From assembly GCF_001467625.1 (NCBI RefSeq), contig NZ_LNYB01000004.1:1-64000 (forward strand): DNA of 64,000 bases. Reading direction: 5' to 3'. The notes beneath the pieces were generated by a model, which was not told the DNA's origin, did not search any database, and saw only the letters and a list, made by a program, of their open reading frames with translations. This DNA comes from Legionella feeleii (GTDB taxonomy: Bacteria; Pseudomonadota; Gammaproteobacteria; Legionellales; Legionellaceae). A program made the position numbers and the translations under genes. Shown here one piece after another: positions 45,214 through 56,092 of this stretch (its first letter is position 1; the number at the start of each line of letters is the position of its first letter).

Positions 45214-45507
45214 CTAGTCATGACCATGCATATGGCTTTCCTCTACACTATCGTGGCCATAAACATAGCCATTACCATAATTGTCAGGGTGTTCGTGTAC
45301 CCTTGACTCAGGCATAGCCGAACTATGCCCGTGGTAATGCGACTCGCTGTCTTCGTGGTGATGATAATGGTGGTAAGGCGATGGGGTTGAATGGTAGCGG
45401 TAATAAGGTCTAGGAGCCTCATAGTAACGATCGTAATAATAGTCATTTTCTAATGTACATGAACCCAGTGATGGTAATAAAGGCAGTAACGCTAACAAAC
45501 GTTTCAT
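45214..45507 (-). CDS. His/Tyr-rich lipoprotein
   Basis: The protein has 97 residues. A lipoprotein signal (MKRLLALLPLLPSLGSC, lipobox SLGSC) precedes a mature part dominated by His, Tyr, Ser, Glu and Asp (YHHYHHHEDSESHYHGHS, HEHPDNYGNGYVYGHD, ending MHGHD). There is no folded-domain signature. Clustered histidines next to acids fit binding of transition metals such as zinc, copper or nickel at the cell envelope. I do not recognise the family. A neighbour on each side is a small envelope protein, so the three may form an envelope-stress cluster. The reading frame's skewed composition could also be a low-complexity artefact, but the intact lipobox argues for a real gene. Confidence 0.7.
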   Translation of the reverse strand: MKRLLALLPLLPSLGSCTLENDYYYDRYYEAPRPYYRYHSTPSPYHHYHHHEDSESHYHGHSSAMPESRVHEHPDNYGNGYVYGHDSVEESHMHGHD

Positions 45508-45541
45508 AATGACCTCTTAGGTATAACAACTTAAAAAAAGA

Positions 45542-45567
45542 AAGGCACGATTGTACAATCGTGCCTT
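45542..45567 (-). terminator. Intrinsic terminator (perfect palindrome)
   Basis: A 26-base perfect palindrome, AAGGCACGATTGT and its complement, lies downstream of the exported-protein gene on the minus strand and is followed there by TTTCTTTTTTT. It ends that gene's transcript and separates it from the His-rich lipoprotein gene. Confidence 0.85.
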
Positions 45568-45613
45568 CTATGTATTTTACAGCTCATAAATTACTACTTA
45601 AATTAATTTGGAA

Positions 45614-46048
45614 TTACTGTGGTGCTTTCACCTCGGCTTTTCTACCAAAACGGAAGGGATAAACTGTCTCACCTACATAAGCTCTTCTTGCAACAAGTCG
45701 CCATCCACTAGAGGTATTAATGTCTAAACGCATGCCAGCATGGCATCTCATTACACCATCCCCATCTCTATACAGCAGACTAATATAATGAGGACGCTCA
45801 TAACGATAGATATTAAATGGTTCCAGTAAAGTACCATCGTCGAACACGCCATAGACACGTATATCGTCATAGCCATCATTGACTACCTCTATTTCACAAT
45901 AGCCTGGCATCATGGCTCTTTTCATTACGGACTTGGCTTCTGCGGCATCGGCATTTGCCTGTGGATGAACATGCCGGTTGTTATCGGCATAAACTGATGT
46001 TAACAAACCTAAACAACTAACAAAAAGCAGTGACTTAAGCTTCATCAT
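45614..46048 (-). CDS. Exported protein of unknown function
   Basis: The protein has 144 residues from one of two adjacent ATGs (46048/46045). A Sec signal peptide (KLKSLLFVSCLGLLTSVYA) is followed by a mature domain with CEIEVVNDGYDDIRVYGVFD, ISLLYRDGDGVMRCHAGMRL and YVGETVYPFRFG. The two cysteines (PGYCEIEV and VMRCHAGM) probably form a disulfide. I do not recognise the family. It looks like a small periplasmic beta domain. An intrinsic terminator follows, so it is monocistronic. Confidence 0.7.
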   Translation of the reverse strand: MMKLKSLLFVSCLGLLTSVYADNNRHVHPQANADAAEAKSVMKRAMMPGYCEIEVVNDGYDDIRVYGVFDDGTLLEPFNIYRYERPHYISLLYRDGDGVMRCHAGMRLDINTSSGWRLVARRAYVGETVYPFRFGRKAEVKAPQ

Positions 46049-46057
46049 GAACTCCAA

Positions 46058-46376
46058 ATTAACTCTAAGATAGAGTGGAGACCATTGTTAACAAAGAGTT
46101 GTCTTTAGTCAATAGGATTTTTTTGTGACCATGATAAAAATAATTTGCTCTATTTTCAGGCAATCTCTTGACAGTTCAAATTAGCAATTGTTGATTGCGC
46201 TTCGATTCAATTATTTATGCCAAGCCAGGCTCGCCCCTATTCCCAGTAATCGAAAAATTGCAAAACATCACGAAGTTACTTACTTCATCTATCAAGTAGT
46301 TATGGTATATTAAGCCCCAAATTAGGTAGAGGTTTAGTGGAAGTTCCTAAGCATTAGCCCGTTCAGAGGAATGAAG
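46058..46376. other. Gene-free stretch upstream of the efflux operon
   Basis: About 310 bases between divergent genes. A TTGACA lies near 46168 but has no good -10 at the right distance. TATATT near 46310 could be a -10 for the adaptor gene. No RNA gene, repeat or frame is supported. Confidence 0.35.
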
Positions 46377-47636
46377 ATGAAAAAACGCATGAAGATCATG
46401 ATTATTGCTTTAATCGTTGTATTTGGAGGCATTATTGCGTTTAACCTCTTCAAAAGCTTTATGATTAAGCGCTTCTTTGCGAACTATGAACCTCCTGCCG
46501 TCAGTGTATCCTCTGTCAAAGCCATCCAAAAAAGCTGGGAACCTCGTATTGCAACAGTAGGAAACTTTGTCGCCATTAATGGTGTTGATGTCAATTCTGA
46601 AGCATCTGGAAACGTGGTGAAAATTCATTTTGAATCAGGCCAATATTTTGAGAAAGATAAACCTCTGATTGATATTGATGACAGTGTTGATCAGGCCACA
46701 CTTAAATTTAATCTGGCAGAGCTGGCTCTAAGAGAACTCAATTATAAACGCCAAGCTGATTTATTTAGACGAGGGGCAACCCCCAGTTCAAGTGTTGATG
46801 AAGCCACAGCGAATTTGCAACAATCAAAGGCCAATGTCGAAAAAACCGAAGCACAAATAAGACAAAAACATATTAGCGCCCCTTTTTCAGGATTATTAGG
46901 TATTCGTCAAGTTAACTTAGGGCAATATATCACACCTGGGCAAACCGCGATTGTGACCTTACAATCACTCGATCCCCTTTACCTGGAATTTTATTTACCT
47001 GAACAGATGCTAAAGAGATTACATATTAATCAAGGCATTCAATTTAGCGTAGAAGAATTTCCTAATGCCATCTTTGAAGGAAAAATCACCGCCATTAACT
47101 CCAAGGTCGATACGAATACTCATAACATCCTGGTACAGGCTACTCTGCCCAATTGCCCCGCTGCCGCAACTGACAATCCAGAGAATTCGACGCTCATTAA
47201 GCTTGGCAAAAAAATTGGCGAAAAAAGAATTATCAATTGCAACACAGAGCTCAACACCAAAAACCATATTACCCAATTCACCTTTATTCCGGGTATGTTT
47301 GCCTCTGTTTCGGTGGAACAACCCTTAATTCCTGACATGATCGTTTTACCTTCTACCGCAATTTCTTACAGTCTGTATGGCAACTCTGTTTTTGTGATCG
47401 AAAAAGATAAAGACGGTAAAAAAGATGCTGAAGGGAAGGATATTTTGCGAGTCCAACGTGTGTTTGTCACTACAGGTGAACAGGCAGGAAATTACACAGT
47501 GATTAAAAAAGGAATAAAAGCGGGGCAACTCGTTGTAAGTTCAGGAGAATTGAAATTACAAAATGGTACCCCTGTGGTCATTAATAATAGTGTACAACTG
47601 AATGATGTCAGCGACCCTGATAATTTAGGCCAATAA
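46377..47636 (+). CDS. RND efflux periplasmic adaptor subunit
   Basis: The protein has 419 residues from the ATG at 46377, which has AGAGGA six bases upstream; an ATG at 46371 abuts that site. An N-terminal membrane anchor (IMIIALIVVFGGIIAFNLF) is followed by the HlyD-type lipoyl half-motifs (EASGNVVKIHFESGQYFEKD and ISAPFSGLLGIRQVNLGQYI), a helical hairpin and beta-barrel (LYLEFYLPEQMLKRL). The family bridges an RND pump to an outer-membrane channel. About 50 residues of the beta-barrel region are unusually polar (NPENSTLIKLGKKIGEKRII), a longer insert than in AcrA. The pump gene follows 100 bases downstream. Confidence 0.92.
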   Translation: MKKRMKIMIIALIVVFGGIIAFNLFKSFMIKRFFANYEPPAVSVSSVKAIQKSWEPRIATVGNFVAINGVDVNSEASGNVVKIHFESGQYFEKDKPLIDIDDSVDQATLKFNLAELALRELNYKRQADLFRRGATPSSSVDEATANLQQSKANVEKTEAQIRQKHISAPFSGLLGIRQVNLGQYITPGQTAIVTLQSLDPLYLEFYLPEQMLKRLHINQGIQFSVEEFPNAIFEGKITAINSKVDTNTHNILVQATLPNCPAAATDNPENSTLIKLGKKIGEKRIINCNTELNTKNHITQFTFIPGMFASVSVEQPLIPDMIVLPSTAISYSLYGNSVFVIEKDKDGKKDAEGKDILRVQRVFVTTGEQAGNYTVIKKGIKAGQLVVSSGELKLQNGTPVVINNSVQLNDVSDPDNLGQ

Positions 47637-47736
47637 CAGTTTTTAGTGGCAAGTGATTGCCTTCAGGCGATGATTATTTTAATCATGGCTGAGATCAATA
47701 TCGTCAAAAACGACGAAGGTTTTTCCAGGATAACGC

Positions 47737-50700
47737 ATGAATTTTACAGATATATTTATTAAACGCCCGGTTCTCGCCACAGTCATTAGTTTATTGATCT
47801 TTTTGTTTGGCCTGAATTCAATCTCAACCATGCAAATTCGCCAATATCCGCGCATGGATAATACGGTTATCACAGTGACTACTGCTTATCCTGGTGCTGA
47901 TGCCGCTTTAATCGCCGGATTCATTACGACACCTCTGGAAGCAGCTGTTGCCAGTGCGGAAGGGATCGACTACATGACCTCAACCAGCACGCAGGGCTTA
48001 AGTACAATTACCTTGACGATTAAATTGAATTTTAATCCGCAGGTTGCCTTTACCGATGTAATGAGTAAGGTGCAGCAAATCTTAAATCAATTGCCTCCTG
48101 AATCACAACAACCGGTTATTGTTAAAAGTTCCGATACCTCGACTCCATTGATGTATATCAGCCTTGATAGTCCTGATATGACACCGCAGCAAATTACCGA
48201 TTACGCTACCCGTGTTGTACAGCCACAATTACAAACTGTTGATGGCGTGGCAAAAGCAGATATCTTGGGTGGGGCGACTTACTCCATGCGGATTTTCCTC
48301 GACCCAGTCAAAATGGCTGCTTTGAATGTAGCCCCCTCTGATGTATCCAGTGTATTAGCTCGTAATAATTTCCTGACTGCAGCAGGAAATACTAAAGGTG
48401 AGTATGTTGCGATCAATATGACTGCAAAAACCGATTTAAATAATGCTGAAGAATTCAGTCAACTAATCGTCAGAAGCAACAAGAACTCTATTATCCGTCT
48501 GCGTGACATCGGTAAGATAGAATTAGGTTCACAAAACTATGATTCAAGTGTACGGTTTAATGGTAAAAAGGCTGTGTTTCTCGCCATTACACCCACACCA
48601 ACCGCTAACCCGCTGACCGTGATTACCGATGTACGCAAGATAATGCCCTCTATTCAACGTGAATTTCCCCCTTCTTTATCAGGGACTATTGTCTACGATG
48701 CCACTGATTTTATTCGCGCCTCTATCGAAGAAGTGATTCAAACCATTGCTGAAGCCGCGATCATTGTTATTATCGTCATCTTCCTGTTTTTAGGTTCTTT
48801 ACGCTCAGTTATTATTCCGGTAGTCACAATACCTTTGTCATTGATTGGTGTCTGTACCTTCATGTTATTTTTAGGTTACTCCATCAATTTACTGACTTTG
48901 CTTGCTTTCGTTCTGGCAATTGGTCTTGTCGTTGATGATGCCATTGTAGTTGTTGAAAACGTACACCGACACATTGAAGAGGGAAAAACGCCTTTCCAAG
49001 CTGCAATTATCGGTGCTCGTGAAATTGCAACACCTGTAATTGCCATGACCATTACCTTGGCAGCGGTGTATGCCCCTATCGGATTTATGGGAGGACTGAC
49101 AGGTGCTCTCTTTAAGGAATTTGCATTCACCTTGGCCAGTTCCGTAATTATCTCTGGTATTATTGCATTAACATTGACCCCAATGATGTGCTCTAAAATA
49201 CTCTCGGCAGACATCAGTAACGGACGTTTTGTTCACTTTCTTGATGATAAATTTAACCGCCTGAAAATCCGTTATCAACGTGCTCTCCATAGCTTATTGG
49301 ATACGCGGATCATTATTTTGCTGTTCGCTGCAGTGGTATTAATTATGCTGCCCTATCTCTATAGCCATACCGCAGAAGAAACGGCCCCAGAAGAAGATCA
49401 AGGATTCTTCTTTGTCGTATCAACAGCACCACAATATGCGACGATTAATTACCTCGAAGCCTATACTCAACCTTTTGATGAGATCTATAAGAGTTTTCCT
49501 GAAACAGAACATTATTTTACAGTTAATATGAGTGCCCCTATTTCCGGTATGGTACTTAAAGCCTGGGATCGACGAAAACGCAGCCAATTTCAGTTAAAAC
49601 AGCCTTTACAAGAAAAATTGGACAGCGTGGCTGGTCTTAAATCATTTGCTGTTATTCCCCCGCCTCTCCCTGGCGGCGGTAGTGGTACTCCTATTCAGTT
49701 TGTAATCAAGACTACCAATGATTTTCAAACACTCTTTGAAGTATCCAATAAATTAATCGATGCGGCACGCAAGAGTGGTCTTTTTATTTATATCGATAAC
49801 AGCCTTAAATTCAATCAACCAGAAATTGAATTACAAATTAACCGCTCTAAAGCCTCTGATCTTGGATTAGATATGCAGGCGATCGGTAGCAGTTTAACCA
49901 CTGCTCTTTCCGGCAATTACGTTAATTATTTCAATCTGCAAGGGCGTAGTTATCAGGTAATTCCACAATTAGACAGACGTTATCGATTGAATTCCGAGCA
50001 ATTAGGACAAATTTTTGTGCGTTCAGCCAATGGCATCATGGTACCCTTATCGACTGTGGTTACGCCAAAAGAAAAAGTACAACCTAATGCGGCAACGCAC
50101 TTCCAACAGTTAAACGCTGCTACTATTCAGGCAGTGATGATGCCAGGTACAACGCTCGGACAAGGTTTGGCTTTTCTAAAAGAACAAGCCGATAAGCTAT
50201 TACCTAAAGGGTTTACTTATGATTATGGCGGGCAATCAAGGCAATTTATTCAGGAAGGTACTGCGCTTATTTTTGCCTTTTTTCTGGCAATCATTGTTAT
50301 TTTCCTTGTGCTTGCAGCCCAGTATGAAAGTTTCAGAGACCCATTAATTGTACTAATCAGCGTCCCGATGTCCATTTGTGGAGCATTGATCCCCCTTAAT
50401 TTGGGAGCAGCAAGTATTAATATTTACACACAGGTTGGATTAATTACTTTAATTGGCTTGATCAGTAAGCATGGCATTCTAATTGTTGACTTTGCTAATC
50501 AATTACAACGAGAAAAAAATCTTGATCGTCGAGCCGCAGTCGAGGAAGCGGCTGCCATTCGTTTGCGTCCAATCTTAATGACAACAGCAGCCATGGTCTT
50601 TGGCGTCCTCCCCCTATTAATCGCAGCAGGGGCTGGGGCTGTCAGTCGTTTTGATATTGGTCTGGTGATTTCAACAGGTTTGCTCGTTGGTACCTGCTTT

Positions 50701-50817
50701 ACTCTTTTTGTTGTACCGACTATGTATACTTATATTGCAGCTGACCACCGACATGATTACGATAATGAGAATACAATTCCCCCTTCAGCAATAAGCGATT
50801 CTCATAAGCCAGTCTAG
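47737..50817 (+). CDS. RND efflux pump (HAE1 family permease)
   Basis: The protein has 1026 residues with the duplicated RND layout: helix 1 (KRPVLATVISLLIFLFGLNS), a large periplasmic loop (ending near residue 330), helices 2-6, then the repeat. The proton-relay pair is in helix 4, LAIGLVVDDAIVVVENVHRH (two Asp), and a Lys lies in helix 10, LITLIGLISKHGILIVDFAN. Such pumps export drugs, bile salts or lipophilic compounds with the adaptor and a TolC-type channel. No outer-membrane channel gene is adjacent, so a shared TolC is needed. Substrate range is unknown. AGGATAACGC precedes the ATG. Confidence 0.96.
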   Translation: MNFTDIFIKRPVLATVISLLIFLFGLNSISTMQIRQYPRMDNTVITVTTAYPGADAALIAGFITTPLEAAVASAEGIDYMTSTSTQGLSTITLTIKLNFNPQVAFTDVMSKVQQILNQLPPESQQPVIVKSSDTSTPLMYISLDSPDMTPQQITDYATRVVQPQLQTVDGVAKADILGGATYSMRIFLDPVKMAALNVAPSDVSSVLARNNFLTAAGNTKGEYVAINMTAKTDLNNAEEFSQLIVRSNKNSIIRLRDIGKIELGSQNYDSSVRFNGKKAVFLAITPTPTANPLTVITDVRKIMPSIQREFPPSLSGTIVYDATDFIRASIEEVIQTIAEAAIIVIIVIFLFLGSLRSVIIPVVTIPLSLIGVCTFMLFLGYSINLLTLLAFVLAIGLVVDDAIVVVENVHRHIEEGKTPFQAAIIGAREIATPVIAMTITLAAVYAPIGFMGGLTGALFKEFAFTLASSVIISGIIALTLTPMMCSKILSADISNGRFVHFLDDKFNRLKIRYQRALHSLLDTRIIILLFAAVVLIMLPYLYSHTAEETAPEEDQGFFFVVSTAPQYATINYLEAYTQPFDEIYKSFPETEHYFTVNMSAPISGMVLKAWDRRKRSQFQLKQPLQEKLDSVAGLKSFAVIPPPLPGGGSGTPIQFVIKTTNDFQTLFEVSNKLIDAARKSGLFIYIDNSLKFNQPEIELQINRSKASDLGLDMQAIGSSLTTALSGNYVNYFNLQGRSYQVIPQLDRRYRLNSEQLGQIFVRSANGIMVPLSTVVTPKEKVQPNAATHFQQLNAATIQAVMMPGTTLGQGLAFLKEQADKLLPKGFTYDYGGQSRQFIQEGTALIFAFFLAIIVIFLVLAAQYESFRDPLIVLISVPMSICGALIPLNLGAASINIYTQVGLITLIGLISKHGILIVDFANQLQREKNLDRRAAVEEAAAIRLRPILMTTAAMVFGVLPLLIAAGAGAVSRFDIGLVISTGLLVGTCFTLFVVPTMYTYIAADHRHDYDNENTIPPSAISDSHKPV

Positions 50818-50929
50818 GTTTAGGGTTATGAGAATGACAATACCAAGGTGAATAATCGGTCGTTTAGCGATCGATTTATTGCCATTGAATATGTTAGAAT
50901 TCGCGATTTTCACCAGTACAGGTTAAATC

Positions 50930-53695
50930 ATGGATAAGACTTACTCCCCCCAGGCGATAGAACGTGCATGCTATGAAAAATGGGAAAGCCACCATTATTT
51001 TGAGCCGCGCGGCGAAGGAAAGGCTTATTGCATTATGTTACCTCCTCCGAATGTAACCGGCAGCTTACATATGGGACATGGTTTTCAACATACTTTAATG
51101 GATGCCCTGATTCGGTATAAACGTATGCAAGGCGCAAAAACCCTTTGGCAACCTGGTACTGATCATGCGGGAATTTCAACGCAACTCGTTGTGGAACGCC
51201 AATTGGATAGCAAAGGATTATCCCGCAAAGACATGGGTCGTGAGGAATTTCTAGGGCATGTATGGCGTTGGAAGGAAGAATCAGGAAATCAGATTACCAG
51301 CCAGATGCGTCGCATCGGTTCTTCCGTCGATTGGTCGCGCGAACGATTTACCATGGATGAAGGCTTGTCGGCTGCTGTACAAAAAGTATTCGTTCAATTA
51401 TACGATGAAGGGCTTATCTATCGTGGTACCCGGCTGGTAAATTGGGATCCGAAATTAGGTACAGCTGTTTCAGATCTGGAGGTTATTTCTGAAGAGGAAG
51501 ATGGATGTTTATGGCATATACGTTACCCTGTCGTTGATTCAAACGAATCGATTATTATCGCTACAACACGACCAGAAACCTTGCTTGGTGATACAGCGGT
51601 TGCCGTTCATCCAGATGATCCCCGCTATCAACATTTGATCGGCAAACAGCTACAACTTCCTTTATGTGACAGAACAATTCCTGTTATTGCAGATGACTAT
51701 GTCGATATGGAATTTGGTAGTGGTTGTGTCAAAATTACTCCAGCCCATGATTTTAATGATCACGAAATTGGTAAACGCCACAATTTGCCGTCAATTAACA
51801 TCCTGACGAAGAAAGCAACCATCAATAAAAACGCCCCCTTACCTTACCAGGGAATGGATCGCTTTGTAGCTCGTGAACTCATTATTCAAGACCTGGGTAA
51901 AGCAGATCTCTTAGTTAAAATTGAACCACACAAATTAAAAGTGCCTCGCGGCGAAAAATCGAATGTTATCATTGAGCCGCTTTTAACTGATCAATGGTAT
52001 GTAAAAATTAAACCTTTGGCTGAACCAGCTATCGAAGCCGTTGAAAAGGGTGAAATCCGCTTCATTCCAGAGAACTGGTCTAAAACGTATTTTCAATGGA
52101 TGGAAAATATTGAAGATTGGTGTATTAGTAGACAATTATGGTGGGGACATCGTATTCCAGCCTGGTATGACAGCCATGGACATGTTTATGTTGGCTACAG
52201 TGAAAACGATGTTCGCTTTAAATATTCCCTGGATGAATCCGTCTCTTTAAAACAAGATGAAGATGTTCTTGATACCTGGTTTTCTTCTGCACTTTGGCCT
52301 TTCTCTACCTTGGGCTGGCCAGAACGCACGCCGGAGCTTGAACAATTTTACCCCACGTCAGTCTTGGTAACTGGCTTTGATATTATTTTCTTTTGGGTCG
52401 CCCGCATGATTATGATGGGCCTAAAATTTACAGGTAAAGTACCCTTCAAAGAAGTCATCATTACTGGCCTTATTCGCGATAGCGAAGGGCAAAAAATGTC
52501 TAAATCCAAAGGGAATGTCCTCGATCCTATTGATATTATTGATGGGATTGATCTCGAAAAACTCATTGAAAAGCGGACTTCCAATCTAATGTTGCCTTCC
52601 GTACGTGATAAAATAGCAAAAGCCACCCGCAAAGAATTTCCAGAAGGCATTGCTGCTTTTGGTACTGATGCACTTCGTTTTACCTTTTGTTCATTAGCAT
52701 CCACCGGCCGTAATGTACGTTTCGATATGGGGCGAGTTGAAGGTTATAGAAATTTTTGTAATAAGCTATGGAATGCTTCCCGTTATGTATTACTTAATAC
52801 TGATGAGGAGCAGATCGATTTTGGTGATGGAGCATTTCAGTATAGCCCTGCTGATCAATGGATACTTTCACGTCTGCAACATACTATTACTCAGTGCCAT
52901 CATTATTTTGAAACCTACCGTTTTGATTTACTGACAAACACGCTGTATGAGTTTGTCTGGCATGAGTATTGTGATTGGTATCTTGAATTATCAAAACCCG
53001 TGCTCTATGACAATAATGCCTTGGCGGCGATGAAGCGAGGAACTCGGCGTACTCTGATTCATGTGCTTGATCAGATCTTAAAACTCCTGCACCCTATTAT
53101 GCCGTTCATCACTGAAGAAATATGGCAACGTACCAGCAAACTTACCAGCCAAAATGGTGAAACCATCATGCTAAGCCACTATCCGCAGGTGAACAAGGAT
53201 TTCATTAATCCTGGCGTGGAAGAAGAATTAGCCTGGTTAAAGTCAGTGATTCAATCTGTCCGTACAATTCGCAGTGAAATGACTATTTCCCCTGCTAAAT
53301 TAATTCCCTTACATTTCAGAAATGTAACACCGGTAATAGAAGAGCGGATTAAAAAATATCATGGAACATTAATTGCGTTAAATAAACTGACTCATATCCA
53401 TTGCATGGATAAGAATGAATCAGTATCCGTTTCAGCCTCTGCTGTTGTTGGTGAGCTCGAGTTACTTATTCCTATGGCAGGCCTGATTGACAAACAAGCA
53501 GAATTATCTCGTCTAGAAAAAGAAATTGCTAAACTGGATAAAGATATAGCTCTTGCTGAAGGTAAACTTGGTAATCCTAAATTTACTGACAAAGCACCTG
53601 CTGAGATTATTAGTAAAGAACAAGAAAAATTAGCTCAGGCAAAACTAACCAAGAGTAAGTTGTTACACCATAAAAAAACGGTAGAAACACTCTAG
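50930..53695 (+). CDS. valS: Valyl-tRNA synthetase
   Basis: The protein has 921 residues. Class I synthetase signatures are complete: the HIGH-type [20 protein letters not shown], the KMSKS motif in [14 protein letters not shown], a CP1 editing domain ([17 protein letters not shown]), the anticodon-binding domain and a C-terminal coiled coil ([20 protein letters not shown]). It charges tRNA-Val. It appears monocistronic, with its own upstream region holding TAGAAT near 50896. Confidence 0.98.
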   Translation: MDKTYSPQAIERACYEKWESHHYFEPRGEGKAYCIMLPPPNVTGSLHMGHGFQHTLMDALIRYKRMQGAKTLWQPGTDHAGISTQLVVERQLDSKGLSRKDMGREEFLGHVWRWKEESGNQITSQMRRIGSSVDWSRERFTMDEGLSAAVQKVFVQLYDEGLIYRGTRLVNWDPKLGTAVSDLEVISEEEDGCLWHIRYPVVDSNESIIIATTRPETLLGDTAVAVHPDDPRYQHLIGKQLQLPLCDRTIPVIADDYVDMEFGSGCVKITPAHDFNDHEIGKRHNLPSINILTKKATINKNAPLPYQGMDRFVARELIIQDLGKADLLVKIEPHKLKVPRGEKSNVIIEPLLTDQWYVKIKPLAEPAIEAVEKGEIRFIPENWSKTYFQWMENIEDWCISRQLWWGHRIPAWYDSHGHVYVGYSENDVRFKYSLDESVSLKQDEDVLDTWFSSALWPFSTLGWPERTPELEQFYPTSVLVTGFDIIFFWVARMIMMGLKFTGKVPFKEVIITGLIRDSEGQKMSKSKGNVLDPIDIIDGIDLEKLIEKRTSNLMLPSVRDKIAKATRKEFPEGIAAFGTDALRFTFCSLASTGRNVRFDMGRVEGYRNFCNKLWNASRYVLLNTDEEQIDFGDGAFQYSPADQWILSRLQHTITQCHHYFETYRFDLLTNTLYEFVWHEYCDWYLELSKPVLYDNNALAAMKRGTRRTLIHVLDQILKLLHPIMPFITEEIWQRTSKLTSQNGETIMLSHYPQVNKDFINPGVEEELAWLKSVIQSVRTIRSEMTISPAKLIPLHFRNVTPVIEERIKKYHGTLIALNKLTHIHCMDKNESVSVSASAVVGELELLIPMAGLIDKQAELSRLEKEIAKLDKDIALAEGKLGNPKFTDKAPAEIISKEQEKLAQAKLTKSKLLHHKKTVETL

Positions 53696-53757
53696 GCAGG
53701 TTGGCGCTTCGCCCAACAGTGTATTGGTCATGGAAGCATGTTGGGCCAAGGGTTCTC

Positions 53758-53800
53758 AGGGCTTGTATTCTGCGCAGCGATGCGCGGAATAACAAGCCCT
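53758..53800. repeat. Inverted repeat downstream of valS, possible terminator/repeat unit
   Basis: AGGGCTTGT at 53758-53766 pairs with ACAAGCCCT at 53792-53800 around an inner TGCGCA-GCGA-TGCGCG stem. Just upstream GGCGCTTCGCCC and TTGGGCCAAGG are further dyads. The cluster looks like an intergenic palindromic repeat unit that may also end valS transcription. Confidence 0.5.
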
Positions 53801-53932
53801 AAAAACTCAAGCAGGCAAAGTTCAAAACCTTTTAGAAAACAGATCAAAACTAACATGACAAGAATGGATTCTGCCTTTACATCTTCTTGTTACCCAGGCA
53901 TGCTTACCCTTACCCTAATTCGGGATTTCAGT

Positions 53933-55942
53933 ATGGTCAAGGAACAAAAAGCAAATCACCTGATTCACGAAAAAAGCCCTTATCTACAACAACATGCCCA
54001 TAATCCTGTAGACTGGTATCCTTGGGGAAAAGCAGCCTTTGATAAAGCACGCGAAGAAAATAAGCCGATTCTGCTTTCTATAGGTTATGCTGCCTGCCAT
54101 TGGTGTCATGTTATGGCCCATGAATCTTTTGAAGACGAAGAAACCGCCTTAGAGATGAATAAAAGCTTCATTAATATAAAGGTAGATAAAGAAGAGCGAC
54201 CCGATTTGGACAAAATTTACCAAACAGCCCATTATTTTTTAAGCCAACAACACGGTGGCTGGCCTCTGACAATTTTTTTGGCATCTGACCTTACCCCTTT
54301 TTTCAGTGGGACTTATTTTCCTCGCGAAGACCATTATCAATTACCCGCCTTTAAAAAAATTTTGCACTTCGTTACGGCGATCTATAACAATCAACAACAG
54401 GATATCCAAGAACAAGCAAAGCAATTAAAAAAAATCTTGCAGCAACAATACCATAGCCCGACCAATTCCGTTTTAACCAATCGTCCCTTAGAGCTCGCTC
54501 TGTATAATCTGACTGCAAGTTATGATGCCAATCACGGTGGATTTGGTGTCGCTCCCAAATTTCCTCAAGCACCTAAACTTGATTATTTACTAGACCATCA
54601 TTCACCCCTTGCTTCAGCCACTCTGGCGCATATTGCAAAAGGTGGTATCTATGACCAATTAGCAGGGGGCTTTTATCGCTATTCGGTTGACGAAAAATGG
54701 AACATCCCTCATTTTGAAAAAATGCTTTACGATAATGGACAATTATTAACGCTCTACTCCATTGCCGGCCAACATTACGCAGAGGCATTTTTCCACGACA
54801 TTGCTGCTGAAACCGCCGAGTGGGTAATTGAGGAAATGCAATCTTCCGAAGGAGGATATTACTCCAGTCTCGATGCAGACTCTGAAGGGGAAGAAGGAAA
54901 GTTTTATCGTTGGGACAAAACAGAGATTCAGGCTGAACTGACTGAAAAAGAATATGCTGTCCTGAGTCATTATTTTGGTTTAAAACAAACACCTAATTTT
55001 GAACAATATTGGCATTTCTATGTGGCGCAGCCTTTAGAAAAAGTCAGTAAACAGTTAAGCCTCTCCATGGCAGATACTAAAAAACTGCTGTCCACAGCAA
55101 AAAAGAAACTACTCGCCAAACGTAATCAACGACCAAAACCTTTTCGTGATGAAAAAATTTTGACTTCATGGAATAGCTTAATGATTAAAGGTATGTTACT
55201 TGCCGGGTATTATTTGGCCGAGCAGCACTACCTGAACTCTGCTGAACGGGCAATTCACTTCATTAAAGAAAAACTTTATTCTAAACAACAATTACTAGCC
55301 AGTTATAAAGATGGTGACGCTTATCTTCAAGCCTATTTGGATGATTACGCTTTTTTAATTGATGCGCTACTCACTTCGTTGACCATCTCTTGGCGTACTG
55401 AACATTTATTATTTGCTATCGAACTGGCTGATAGTGTATTAGAACATTTTTCTGATCCAGTGGCTGGAGGATTCTTCTTTACCGCCGACAATCATGAAAA
55501 ATTATTATATCGCCCCAAAACAATGACTGATGAAGCAATACCTGCTGGAAATGGGATTCTCGTTAGCGCGTTGCTAACTCTTGGTCATTTATTAGGTGAA
55601 CCACGCTATTTAACCGCCGCAGAAAAAACGTTGCAGGCCGCCTGGGCTGCTTTAATGCAGTTTCCAGCAGAACACTGCAGTTTACTACAAGGGTTAAGCA
55701 ATTATTTAACCCCACCGCAAATGGTTATTATTCGTGGCAAACAAGATGAAATTAAATCTTGGTGGGAATATGCTCGGCCACGTAAGCCTTATACCTTTGC
55801 CATACCCAATGACGCGCTAAATCTTCCCCAAGCCCTTGCTACAAAAAAGCCACAGGAAAAAACGTGTGCTTATATTTGCCAGGGTTTGCAGTGTAATGAG
55901 GTCATAACTGAGCTAGAAAAATTTAAAACGCTTCTGCAATAA
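53933..55942 (+). CDS. Thioredoxin-domain protein of the YyaL/DUF255 family
   Basis: The protein has 669 residues from the ATG at 53933. The longer frame to 53738 runs through the palindromic region and is not expected to be translated. The N-terminal domain has the family signature [20 protein letters not shown] and a CxxC-bearing [14 protein letters not shown] in a thioredoxin fold. The rest is an alpha-alpha barrel related to six-hairpin glycosidases or N-acylglucosamine epimerases ([37 protein letters not shown]). Function is not settled in bacteria; the human homologue is SPATA20. It lies 237 bases after valS on the same strand. Confidence 0.9.
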   Translation: MVKEQKANHLIHEKSPYLQQHAHNPVDWYPWGKAAFDKAREENKPILLSIGYAACHWCHVMAHESFEDEETALEMNKSFINIKVDKEERPDLDKIYQTAHYFLSQQHGGWPLTIFLASDLTPFFSGTYFPREDHYQLPAFKKILHFVTAIYNNQQQDIQEQAKQLKKILQQQYHSPTNSVLTNRPLELALYNLTASYDANHGGFGVAPKFPQAPKLDYLLDHHSPLASATLAHIAKGGIYDQLAGGFYRYSVDEKWNIPHFEKMLYDNGQLLTLYSIAGQHYAEAFFHDIAAETAEWVIEEMQSSEGGYYSSLDADSEGEEGKFYRWDKTEIQAELTEKEYAVLSHYFGLKQTPNFEQYWHFYVAQPLEKVSKQLSLSMADTKKLLSTAKKKLLAKRNQRPKPFRDEKILTSWNSLMIKGMLLAGYYLAEQHYLNSAERAIHFIKEKLYSKQQLLASYKDGDAYLQAYLDDYAFLIDALLTSLTISWRTEHLLFAIELADSVLEHFSDPVAGGFFFTADNHEKLLYRPKTMTDEAIPAGNGILVSALLTLGHLLGEPRYLTAAEKTLQAAWAALMQFPAEHCSLLQGLSNYLTPPQMVIIRGKQDEIKSWWEYARPRKPYTFAIPNDALNLPQALATKKPQEKTCAYICQGLQCNEVITELEKFKTLLQ

Positions 55943-55970
55943 GATAATACTATTTAAAATTAAATAGCAA

Positions 55971-56092
55971 AGGACTTACGAAAAACGTCGAAGGTCAAGG
56001 TAACATTTGATTTTAATGGGGGACTTTAGCCTAACTAAATGACCGAATTAAAAGCAATTTTAACGAAGCGATCGAAGTTTTGCGTAAGTCCT
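55971..56092. mobile_element. MITE-like element with 21-bp terminal inverted repeats
   Basis: The left end (55971-55991) begins AGGACTTACGAAAAACGTCG and the right end, read on the minus strand (56092-56072), begins AGGACTTACGCAAAACTTCG. They match at 19 of 21 positions. The interior of about 80 bases has no frame. The size, lack of a transposase and AT-rich flanks fit a MITE. The right TIR is read through by the FUSC-like gene. No second copy was found in this window. Confidence 0.65.

Noticed and set aside
53738-53932. 65-residue N-terminal extension of the YyaL-like protein
   Set aside because: It runs through the palindromic repeat downstream of valS; the family's N-terminal signature begins right after the ATG at 53933.
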